64,000 bases of DNA, from NCBI GenBank assembly GCA_903813345.2, contig CAIIXF020000006.1:34137524-34201523 (forward strand). Reading direction: 5' to 3'. Below are positions 24,585 through 34,853 of the stretch, piece by piece. The notes under the pieces were generated by a model. The model was not told the origin of the DNA and did no database searches. It saw only the letters and a program-made list of their open reading frames with translations. The translations under genes and the position numbers were made by a program. Position 1 is the first letter of the stretch; each line of letters opens with the position of its first letter. This stretch comes from Owenia fusiformis (taxonomy: Eukaryota; Annelida; Polychaeta; Sabellida; Oweniidae).

Positions 24585-24889
24585 CAAGGAGGATTGGCTC
24601 CCAGAGTGCACCACCGATATTCTGTCCCATATATGGGTATGTCGTAATACAAAATTCGAATTCAAACAGCCGCCATTTTGTTCACTTCAACATTTAAATC
24701 GTGAATTTTGGTCTTATTTCCAAACGAAAAATTCCAAAACTCACAAGAAATGATCGAGATATTGGTTCGAATCTTTTGAACTGTTTATTTTGAATTTATA
24801 GTCGGTTTTAATTTCAGAAAATAACGACATTTCGACGTTTTCATTGTTGGAAAATATCGAGTTTCGATCCTGGGAGCCAATCCTCCTTG
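24585..24889. mobile_element. MITE, 305 bp, 19-bp TIRs and 9-bp target duplication
   Basis: The TIR is CAAGGAGGATTGGCTCCCA, perfect at both ends. It is flanked by ATGCACTTT at 24576-24584 and 24890-24898. A 9-bp duplication is typical of Mutator-like (MULE) elements; that assignment is inference. It lies about 110 bp upstream of the GHDC start codon. A second TIR copy is at 45093-45112. Confidence 0.95.
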
Positions 24890-24960
24890 ATGCACTTTGA
24901 TTGTTTGTCTAGTACTATCAACGTTTGATATTATTATATGGTGCATGTACATGGTAACTG

Positions 24961-24999
24961 CTATATAAGGCGATATACTGTCTACAGCAGTATATAGAG
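24961..24999 (+). promoter_or_regulatory. TATA box upstream of the GHDC/GH3-like start
   Basis: CTATATAAGG at 24961-24970 lies about 30 bp before the ATG at 25000. That would give a very short 5' leader of ten or so bases. The alternative is that this is chance in AT-rich DNA. Confidence 0.45.
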
Positions 25000-27900
25000 A
25001 TGACTATAGGGGTAAAGAGCAAGGTTTGTCTCCTGGGTGGAGTGGCCCTGTCTTTGGCCGGATACATATTCCTTAACACACAAGGAGTATGGGCATTTAT
25101 TGTCGCTACAGTGCTTGGTAAGTGAACCAGTGAGAGTGTAAAATCATCTTGGATTACCAAGGTATGAAACAAGGCTAGTTCAACAGGTTAAACCTAGTCT
25201 GGGCCTTCTTTCTTATCTGACATATCTTGTGGCCCGCCCTAGGTTTAACCTCTGTGCCTATCCATCCCTTAATGCAAAAAAAATAATGGTGGGCTATGCG
25301 AGCGCATAGAATTTCATGCGCGTTTAATTAATAAGGGATAGTGAGAATTTGCAACAAATGAAAGCATAGCACGGAAGTTAAACCCAATCACGGCAACAAT
25401 AACATTCAGATGAAAGCCGTGGTATTGGGTTTAACTTGAACTAGAAACAAGGCATGAAAATCAAACTTGTAAACGAGTATGGTGTAAACATGGTGTAAAC
25501 TAGAATAAAACATTTTAGATTATGTCAATTTTTATTTTTAGATTTTAAAGTTGCAACTGTTCTACATAGTATGTGATAAAATAAAATGCAATTACAAGTG
25601 ATGATATGCCTAATGAGATTGATTTAAACTGCTATCATTAATATTTTGAAAGAGGGTTGGATTTATATGATTTCTTGAAATGGGATAAGTTATTAGCTTG
25701 TTTAATTGTGTCATCAAGTGTGGAGCAAAGGGAAGGTCCATGGTATCATGGTATAGAGAATTTGTCAGAAGTATCAATGTGAAAGTTTTAAGAACTATAT
25801 GTCATATGATATTCATCTTTAATTTACGTGTGTATTGTTTATTTTGGCCCACCCTGTATACAGATATATGTCAAACCATCAACAAAGTGTGTTAAGATGA
25901 AGAAATAATCCAAGAATTCGTGAATTAACATATATGTAAAAATTCGTATTTGATAAACCTTTTATATCAGCATATAGATTTGTGCGTTAAATATGTATCG
26001 ATATGGTGAACTGAATTCAACAATGTTTTTCTCACCAATTATTGAAAACATTCTGTAAAAAACAAGGTCCTTTATGTAATGTTCACTGATTGCCAACAAT
26101 TTAATGCAAAAATTATTTATTTTTTATATATTTTATATAATTGTTTTGTTAAAGTTGTGTTTATGTCGTTTTTATGTCCCCACCACATAGTGTGGGGCCA
26201 TATTGTCGGCCTAGGCGCGTCCGTCCGTCTGTCTGTCCGTCTGTCTGTCCGTCTGTCCGTCTGTCCGTACGTCCGGCAGTTTTCTCCAAAACCGCTACAG
26301 ATATCACCTTCAAATTTTCAGGGATAACTTATGAGTGCATACAGATGTGGATGAAAAAAAATTAACTCGATACCTACTTCCTGTCGGCCATTTTGAAGTC
26401 AAATGCTAAAATCCTTGTCTGCAAACTTTAAGAAAAACTGCTTCACAGTTGCTTTTAAAACTTTAACATCTTGTTCAGCTCACTTCATTCTAGATCTGAT
26501 TAGGTTTTGGACCTGCTAGCTCAGTCATGTCAGCCATTTTGAATGTCTTAAGAAAAGTTAGCGCGCGATAATACTTTGTATCATATTGAATGGTGTTTTT
26601 GAGTTTTCATACTTTAACTATTTAGTAGCTTTATAAATAATTTCAGGTGTACTTTGCTGTAAAAGCCTACTTTATTGTTAACAGTAGTTATATGTGATAA
26701 TTTTGTAAAAAGATATCACCAAAAACTCATAAGGACTTTTTTATTGTCGGCCATTTTGGATTTTTCGGTCCTAAAATCTTGTCTGTGAAGTCTTGTCTGC
26801 GCGTTTTCAGGTGAACCGTTTGGTGGATCAATTTCAAATTTTCAGGGATGATTCTTAGTATAAAAATCTAGATCTCATTAGTTTTTTGGCATTCTGGGTA
26901 AATGTCAAGGCAGCCATTTTGGATTTTCCGTCCTAAAATCTTGTCTGTAAAGTCTTGTCTACTCGTTTTCAGGTGAACCGTTTCGTAGATCAATTTCAAA
27001 TTTTCAGGAATGATTCTTAGTATGAAAATCTAGAACTGATTAGTTTTTTTGCATTCTGGGTAAATGTCAAGGCAGCCATTTTGGATTTTCCGTCTTAAAA
27101 TCTTGCCTGTAAAGTCTTGTCTACGCGTTTTTAGGAGAACGGTTTGATAGATCAATTTCAAATTTTCAGGGATGATTCTTTGTATGAAAATCTACATCTG
27201 ATTACTTTTTTTGCATTCTGCGTAAATGTTAAGGCAGCCATTTTGGATTTTCTGTCCTAAAATCTTGTCTGTAAAGTCTTGTCTACCCGTTTTCAGGTGA
27301 ACCGTTTGGTAGATCAATTTCATATTTTCAGGGATGATTCTTAGTATGAAAATCTACAAACAGATTAGTTTTTTGACATTCTGGGTAAATGTCAAGGCAG
27401 CCATTTTGGATTTTCCATCCTGAAATCTTGTCTGTAAAGTCTTGTTTACATGTTTTCTGGTTAACTGTGTGACGGATCAATTTCAAATTTTCAGGGGTGG
27501 TTCTTAGTATGAAAATCTAGAACTGACTAAATTTTTGGCATTCTGGGTAAATTTTAAGGTGGCCACTTTGGATTTTCCGTCCTCAAATTGTGTTGGTAAA
27601 GTCTTGTCTACTCATTTTCAGGATAACCATTTCACGGGATCACCACTTGGTGGGGACATTTTGTACACATTTGTGTTCTTGTGTTCCACTGAGGTTCGGA
27701 TAGATGTTTCATTTCATTCTGAACATATGATACCAAGAACGAAAGAAGTGTCTGATGTGTTTTCTAAAACAATAAAGAGAAAAGTATATAGATTAAATTC
27801 AACCTATAATGTTACCATCCAAAAGATGACCATTAAATTGACGATGTGTAAAACTTTCAGAATATTTTCATGACTGGTTTAAGAGAAACGCGTGTTCAAA

Positions 27901-30900
27901 AAGTTCACCATATCGATACCACTCCTTTTTATTTATAATTTTCCCATTACATGCTAATGTGAAAAACGTCATGATAGTTCTTAACCAAAATATTTTTTCT
28001 CAGGAATATGTGGTGTGGGATGCTTGGATATTCTGCGATTGGAGGTTGGAGAAAGTCTTACCCTTCGTTCAGTTCTTGGCCTATACATGCTACATAGAAT
28101 ATTTGGAATTCTGGGTCTATGGGCATACAGGTCTATGCTGAAGACTGACCCTAAACAGGCACAGGACAAACTCCTCATGAAGCTTATCAATACCAACAAG
28201 AATACCAAATATGGAATTGATCATAACTTCTCTATGATCAAATCTCCAGAGGATTTCATTGAGCAACATCCAGTCACTAAATATGATCATTATGAGGAAT
28301 ATTTTGATAGAGTAATTGCAGGGGAGACAGATGTTATAGTTGCCAATTCTACACCAACCTACATCGTACTTACTTCAGGTACTACTGGACATAATAAAAA
28401 ATACCCAGTCTCCAATTCCGGTGCTAACAAAATTGGAGGCTTGGAAATCTTCAAAACCTTTTTGGCAGCAAACTACATCTTACGAAAAACCCTTTCTCCC
28501 GAGTTGAAACTGTTAAAGACGTTAGATGTGAATGTGATTCAAGACCCGATATACACAGACAGAGGAATCCCTATGGGTGGGTTAGCAGGGCGATTTAAAA
28601 TGTCAACTCCAGGCACAGCTGCCCCTCGAATGGTACTTGATGTTTCAACCCAAGATGAGGCTCTTTACTTGTATGCCCTTTACGGAATGAAGGAAAGAAA
28701 ACTAAACCATATCATGATTCCATTAGCTTCAGTTGGTCTTAAATTCTTCGAACTAATAGAGTCCAAGTGGCAACACTTATGTGATGACATAGAAATGGGA
28801 ACAATATGGAAAGATTTGGACATTGATTCGAAAATCCGGGAAGAACTGGAAAAACAGTTGAAAGGAGACAAGATTAGAGCAAATGAACTGCGAAAGGAAT
28901 TCAACAAAGGGATTGAAGGTATTGGTCCAAGAATATGGCAACATTTGCCAATGATCATGATGATATCCACAGGATCGTTTAAGATATATGGAGATATAGT
29001 GAAAGAACGCTACATTGGAGAGCAGATCCCTATTGTATCACATGCCCACGCAGCCTCTGAGGGTATAATGGCACAAAACATGACGCCAGGGCAAAGTTAT
29101 TCACAGTTCACCTTGAATTCTGGAATGTTCTATGAGTTTCTACCTGTGGATGATGAAAATGCAAAACCTCTGAGAGTCCATCAAGTAAGTCAAATATAAG
29201 TCAGGACTTAACTGACCAAACCTGTCATAATGCGTTATATGACCAGGCATCAAATATATATTAACATTCACCATGCAATTTATGCACACATTTAATTCAA
29301 GTTATTCTTGAATTGCAAAAAATCTTGATTTGAAAATCAATATGCAAATGTTGATCAGACGTATACATATAGTTTTGCCTCTCATAATTACATATCAAAG
29401 TATCCAAAGTTCATCTACTTTTTCTTTAATATTTTGACTTCACCAAAGCTCGAAATATCACACCCAGAAAATGTTTCTTGAGAAAAAAACTTATAGTCTG
29501 AATGATCCATATAAATGTGTTATTTTATATTTACAGATCGAGGTAGGCAAATGCTATGAACTACTGGTCACCAACAATTATGGACTATACAGATACAGAT
29601 TTGGAGATGTCATCAAGATTGTTGGCTACAATAACAAAATGCCTGTCTACGAATTCCAGTACAGGTATTTGTATAATTTTTTTCTGTGATAATATAAGGT
29701 GTCACATAAATGGGAATACTACCCCATCAATTCCGGATCCAGCATTTCATTTCCTCGTAAAACACTACAGTATAATAACTGTTCAGATAATGGTTCGATG
29801 TCTTTTTGAGGACTTTGCATTTTAAGATAACTTATATAATAAAAATTCCCCTTTTCTTCTTCTCTCGACATTCACCAGGAAAGTAAAAACATTTTGTCAC
29901 TCATGAAGAAAATTAATTTTTACTGCTTAATAAATGGTCAAGGTCAGTTACATTGAGTTCTATAAGTATGAGAACAGCGTGTTTCAAGGTAACTCGTTTG
30001 GGAAGTGATGCCGGTGATAGAAATTACGATGTAAAGAGAAAACCGTAATGAAATATTTTGTAGATTTCTTTGAAAAACTAAGAAATATACATCATGTACA
30101 TCACAAAACAGAAAAACATGTATTAAAAGTAAGACCTGCAGGTCGGATTCACCCTAGTAGCATTATTTACAATTAATATTTGAAATACAACTATCATTCG
30201 AACTTATGATCGGACATAAGTATGAGGTAACTTTATTAATATTACATAGTTCTAAGTACACATCATGCTTGTGTCCGATCATAAGTTTGAATAATAGTTG
30301 GGTTTCAAATAATAATTGAATGTATGACGTATACGAGACCAATGTTAATGCTACCAGGGGGAATCGGACCTACATGCCTTACTATTTATACATGTTTTTA
30401 AAAATTCAATATGAGATTATATTTCTTAGTTTTTTAAAGAAATCTACAAATATTTTGTTGCGGTATTATCTTTTCGTCGTCATTTCATCATTTTTCGAAC
30501 GAGTTACCTTGAAATATCAAGACGGCGTGCTATTCTCATACTTTAAGAACTTAATATGATGATTGTCATTCATCATTTACTAAGCAGTAAAAAATAATTT
30601 GCATCACGGGTGACAAAATGATTCTACTTTCCTGGTGAATTACGAGTCTCACATCATACGAATGTAATTTTAGGCGATCTGTCCGCATGGGGTGTAATTG
30701 ATATACATGAGTTCTGTTTTAAATTCATAAAGTACATTGATGATTTGTGTCAACAGGGCAGGCCAGATGCTGAATGTTGTATGGGAGAAGACTCCTGAGG
30801 GAACATTTATGAACTCAGTTGTGAATACTGTAAACCAGCTAAAGGGAGTGAGGATAGTCGACTACACAGCCACTGAGAATATTAACCTATCTAAGCTTAG

Positions 30901-31822
30901 AGGTAAGAAGCACACAACGCATTCAATCAAAATTATGACAAAAACAAGAAATTCAAACAATTGCAATGAGGTTTATTTATCTCTATTTTTTATAAATCCA
31001 GAGAAAGAAATAATAAATGATCAGACAAGTTTAAAAAAGATTTTGACACACATCAATGTTATTTCTAATAAATCCAAATGGTAGGGTCGTGCAACATATT
31101 CTCGTTCATATATTTGCTTGTTGCTATACACATAGTCTATTCATTACATTAGGTGCTGTGACCACAGCTAGGCATTATGTTCTCTTCATAGAAGTTACCA
31201 AAGACAAGGAAGAAGTGAAACTGACAGATGACGAGCTAAAGAAAGTAAGACATCTTACCAAATGTGACCAAAATATGATATATGAAACTTCTTTTTTAAT
31301 TTGAAAAAGTGGTTTTGAAGGACTTTTTGTTCGAAAAATCAAATCAAAAATATATTATGAATATACTGAATTTTAGAGGTCACCGGTATCTTTTAATAAG
31401 CAATAATTCACACTAGTTCATCCTCACATGTTATTTTTTAAAAATTGGTTGATAAATAAGTGAGAAACTAATTCATCCATGCATGAAAGTGATTCAGAGA
31501 AAAATGCATTTAACAATTTTAGTTCTCACAGAAACCAAGTGCATGGTAATATTTAAAGAATTTAATTTTTGGTAATATTAAATATATACTGTTATTGCAG
31601 TTTGACCAATCCCTCTGTGAGGAGTTTCCCTTTTATAAAGTAATGCGAGATGATGGCAAGATTCAACCAATGGAAGCACTCCAGGTGAAGACTCAAACAT
31701 TTGACAATCTGCGACGGCTAATGCTGAGGAGCAATAAGAAGACCACTGAACTACAATTCAAGATGCCTCGTGTACAGAGACAAGAGCGATATCTACAATT
31801 TTTGCTGGACAACTTATTATGA
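25000..31822 (+). CDS. GHDC: GH3 domain-containing protein (GHDC-like, acyl-amido synthetase fold)
   Basis: Plant GH3 enzymes adenylate acids and couple them to amino acids; the animal relative is GHDC, with poorly known role. Proposed exons: 25000-25117, 28004-29184, 29537-29664, 30757-30902, 31153-31244, 31601-31822; phases agree and give 628 residues. The N-terminus has a signal-anchor-like hydrophobic stretch (VCLLGGVALSLAGYIFL), continued by VWAFIVATVLGICGVGCL. The three ANL/GH3 nucleotide-binding motifs are intact: TSGTTGHNKKYP at residue 163, HAHAASEG at 386-393, and YRYRFGD ending in D457 followed by KIVGYNNKMPVYEF. That suggests a working adenylating enzyme. Intron 1 holds three transposon insertions; intron 3 holds a foldback element. 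Confidence 0.88.
25175..25444. mobile_element. MITE, 270 bp, 8-bp target duplication (hAT-like)
   Basis: Inverted ends CTAGTTCAA / TTGAACTAG with further pairing of GGTTAAACC-type sequence (partly duplicated inside). Flanked by AAACAAGG at 25167-25174 and 25445-25452. An 8-bp duplication fits hAT. Located in GHDC intron 1, 57 bp after exon 1. Confidence 0.9.
25700..25858. mobile_element. Truncated copy of the 20-kb mariner-type MITE
   Basis: ATATCATATGATATTCATCTTTAA-like sequence followed by TATTGTTTATTTTGGCCCACCCTGTA repeats the right end of 20045-20664. The left end is missing. Lies in GHDC intron 1. Confidence 0.75.
26218..26275. repeat. GTCCGTCTGTCT microsatellite
   Basis: Repeats of GTCC/GTCT tetramers following CACCACATAGTGTGGGGCCA. 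This 'CCCACCACATAGTGTGGGG + (GTCC)n' head is seen widely in invertebrate repeats, by memory. Confidence 0.85.
26740..27640. repeat. ~175-180-bp tandem repeat, about 5 copies
   Basis: Each unit contains GGCAGCCATTTTGGATTTTC, CGTCCTAAAATCTTGTCTGT, AAAGTCTTGTCTAC, TTTTCAGGTGAACCGTTT, TTTCAAATTTTCAGGGATGA and ATTCTGGGTAAATGT. Copies start near 26745, 26905, 27065, 27235, 27400 and 27555 (last partial). It forms the interior of the element 25995-27920. Confidence 0.88.
29871..30640. mobile_element. Foldback element, ~770 bp, in GHDC intron 3
   Basis: Left TTCACCAGGAAAGTA and right TACTTTCCTGGTGAA; the arms continue pairing (TTTTTACTGCTTA / TAAGCAGTAAAAA; CAAGGTAACTCGTT / AACGAGTTACCTTG; ACTTATGATCGGACA / TGTCCGATCATAAGT). 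Essentially the whole length is palindromic. Confidence 0.9.
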
Positions 31823-33065
31823 ACTAGTTCTATATGTTATCTAGCATACTCTTTTTACTGTACGTTTTTAACATGGCATCAGGACAAATAGATCCCATAT
31901 TAGTAAATGATATAAACATCTGTAATGTTAATGATGATAAACTCACTATACATACAATTAATAATTGAGAACCATGCAAGGCCTTATTTGTTATCATTAG
32001 TGTTATCCTTCTCAGAATTCAAAATCTACTAGTTTTATTAAATATATTTTCTTAGTAGGATTGTTTTTATAGTATTGTATGATTTAATGTATATTCAATA
32101 TTTAATCTGTGAATGGCCTTTCATGTGAGTCTGTATCTTTAAGCTAAACTGGTAAACTCTGATTTTATTGGTTTATTTTTTAGCCTGGGATTACTTATTA
32201 TAAAAAGGCTTAAGCTTGTAGAATCGGGGACATTTAGGACTGATAGTCTGATTGATTGAAAAGCAGCTTGCCTGGGGGTCTGGTGGTGAGGACCTCCAGG
32301 GCCCTTCGGGGCCAAATTGAGTTTTGAAATAGAGAGCTGCTTTGAGCTTGGAAGATAAGAGTTTGGAACGAGAGACTGAATACAGAATTGAAAGTCATTA
32401 TTGAAAAGCTTGAACTGTAATAAGATTGTAGATCTATATTTGGACATACGAAATAAATAACTGGTAGCTTATATCTGTATAGTGGACTTAGTTGTTGTTA
32501 TATAGAACATTGTAGTTGTTATTTTATGGAACACTAATGCGACATATCCATTAACACAAAACAATATCACAACACGCACGATATATGATCAAATTATCAT
32601 ATTCCAGAGTTCCATGTCATAAACGCCTGATTTAGTTCAAATAGCAAAGCCCAATGTCAACTATAAAATTTGGCCGCCGTAACCACGAAGTTGCGAGTTC
32701 GAGACGCGTGTGCTCCTTGTGTTTATTCATTGATAAAAACTAAAAATATCAAAATCGACAATTACCTTTCGCCATCTTAGATGCGTAGGTTACTGTTGTC
32801 ACCTTCGCTTGATACTCACCAGTGAGTTAGAAAGTAAGTGGGCACTTTTTTCAACGAAAGATTACTATGTTCATGGAATCTCTGATTCAACACATCAACT
32901 TGAACATGTGCTAAAAATACTATGTAATTAAAAACCAGACGGTCACCAGTCCACTGGAAAATTTCCGAAATACCAGCGATAAACATTGTAATAAGGGGTC
33001 TTATGAAAATGGAATGGATTGACATTTTGAGAACTGTATCGGTAAATGATGGACACTTAAATCTT

Positions 33066-33554
33066 GAATATCACAGACGTATCACAGATACATGGGCGTT
33101 GCTAGACATGAATATCACAGACGTATCACAGATACATGGGCGTAGCTAGACATGAATATCACAGACGTATCACAGATACATGGGCGTTGCTGGGCATGAA
33201 TATCACAGACGTATCACAGATACATGGGCGTTGCTGGACATGAATATCACAGACGTATCACAGATACATGGGCGTTGCTGGACATGAATATCACAGACGT
33301 ATCACAGATACATGGGCGTTGCTCAACATGAATATCACAGACGTATCACAGATACATGGACGTTGCTGGACATGAATATCACAGACGTATCACAGATACA
33401 TGGGCGTTGCTGGACATGAATATCACAGACGTATCACAGATACATGGGCGTTGCTTGACATGAATATCACAGACGTATCACAGATACATGGACGTTGCTG
33501 GACATGAATATCACAGACGTATCACAGATACATGGGCGTTGCTGGACATGAATA
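33066..33554. repeat. 44-bp minisatellite, ~11 copies
   Basis: Unit GAATATCACAGACGTATCAC AGATACATGGGCGTTGCTGG ACAT, with copies differing at one or two positions (GGGCGTTGCT, GGACGTTGCT, GGGCGTAGCT). Very homogeneous, so recently expanded. ACAGACGTATCACAGATAC within the unit has internal repetition. Confidence 0.95.
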
Positions 33555-34287
33555 TCATACATACATGTTTTTGAATGACCAAGTGCTATATTTTTAATAA
33601 ATATTTTGCTCCACCCAATTGATTGGTCCGCCCCATTGATCAGAGTTATATTAAGGAAGACGTACTTGTTTGAAGAAATATTCTAATTGGTATTTAGACT
33701 ATCCAGGATAATAATTGGAAGTTTTCTTTAAATAGTTAAAGTTATAATAGAAACAATATCATTTCGAGTATAGGACGTTCGTTCCTTTTTCAGTTACTTA
33801 GTATTGGATTATAATACGTTTCCTATGACCATTGACATTGTCATTGCATGTGCTTGTTCATTTTCACTGCAAATAAGCAGTATTTGAGTTACAAAAAAAT
33901 TGAATGAAAAACTTGAAATGATTCATAAAAATGACCTGCTTTGCCCGAAGGTGACAGTCCGTGAATACGTGATACTTCGGGGAATCAAGGCTTAATGTGT
34001 TCTAAAGTATCAGTATAATTAAAATTTACAATGCAAATTCTTTAAGTAATGGTTATTTCCTCACATAGTAGAAAGACGGGCCATAGTTCTACAACGACCC
34101 ATTACAGGAGTGGTTAAAAATGACACACCCAATCAATATAGTGTATATAAAAGTCTGTGCAAAAATATTTTTGAACAAGTAACATTCCATCTTATCAGAT
34201 GTTCGCAAGTTAAGACTACCATCTATTAATAACAGAAATGCAATTTTATGTTTATTTCTCAAATATTTTATTCCTACGTTATGACTT

Positions 34288-34418
34288 GGTCACATTTGCT
34301 CCGATTTTCACTACGGCACCCGTGCGATTGAGTATTAGTTAAAAATTGAATGCAATATTGAACAAAACACTCAATTGGGCGGGCGCCGGCCGATGGATCG
34401 GAGCAAATGTGACCCAGG
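34288..34418. mobile_element. Small MITE, ~130 bp
   Basis: GGTCACATTTGCTCCGAT on the left and ATCGGAGCAAATGTGACC on the right are exact complements. The target duplication is unclear (TTATG occurs near both sides). Confidence 0.8.
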
Positions 34419-34853
34419 CATTATGTGAAAATCGTTCACACATACGTCATGATGATTTTTCAAAATGTTAATAAGTTTTATTGTAATTTTGCTATCCATA
34501 ATTGTTATTAAATAATGTCCAATGACAGCAAAATGTTGCAGAATGTTGAATAGAATTGCCCTCCATACTTTATTTCACATTTTAACTTCCTGATGGCCTG
34601 AAAAGTAAGAAAAATACATTCTACACCATGGATGCATAAATCATTTTTCTAATATAAGTTTGCTTGTGAAAAATAGTTTTTATTATAAAATATTGCAGGC
34701 AGATTATAAGGATTGTTATGTACTATAAACAACACAATAACTAAAATAACTAAATTGGTGAAATTGAATATAGATCAATGTAAGACTATTACAAGAATTT
34801 CATCATATTAATTTTCTACTCTAGACTTTGAACTAGATTTTCCAATCAAGAGT

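Larger units (their letters stand above)
12771..24999. other. 12-kb gene desert rich in foldback elements
   Basis: No conserved gene found other than the Crypton-like ORF at 21332-21850. Contents that can be supported are listed separately: elements at 13123-13978, 16996-17341, 18727-19121, 20045-20664, 21140-22070, 22651-22835, 23521-24380 and 24585-24889. In 14500-16950 and 19122-20040 nothing beyond weak direct repeats (for example AAGCCC-AGA-CTT-ATGCATTGT near 14985 and 15353) was seen. Confidence 0.6.
25995..27920. mobile_element. Large family A element carrying a ~180-bp tandem array
   Basis: Its left end (TATCGATATGGTGAACTGAA) matches 8535 on and its right end (AGTTCACCATATCGATACC) matches the right end at 9210-9227. 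The last ~270 bp also match 9000-9227 (TGAGGTTCGG..AGATGTTTCATTTCA). It is 1.9 kb, compared with 0.7 kb for the first copy. It lies in GHDC intron 1 and ends 83 bp before exon 2. Confidence 0.88.
31823..34853. other. Intergenic between GHDC and EIF3G (convergent 3' ends)
   Basis: Contains the 44-bp minisatellite at 33066-33554 and a small MITE at 34288-34418. AATAAA-type signals occur at 32449 (+) and, as TTTATT, near 34675 for the minus strand. No gene recognised. Confidence 0.6.

Noticed and set aside
32680-32710. B-box-like GAGTTCGAGAC suggesting a tRNA or SINE
   Set aside because: No matching A box at the right distance and no cloverleaf stems could be drawn by eye.
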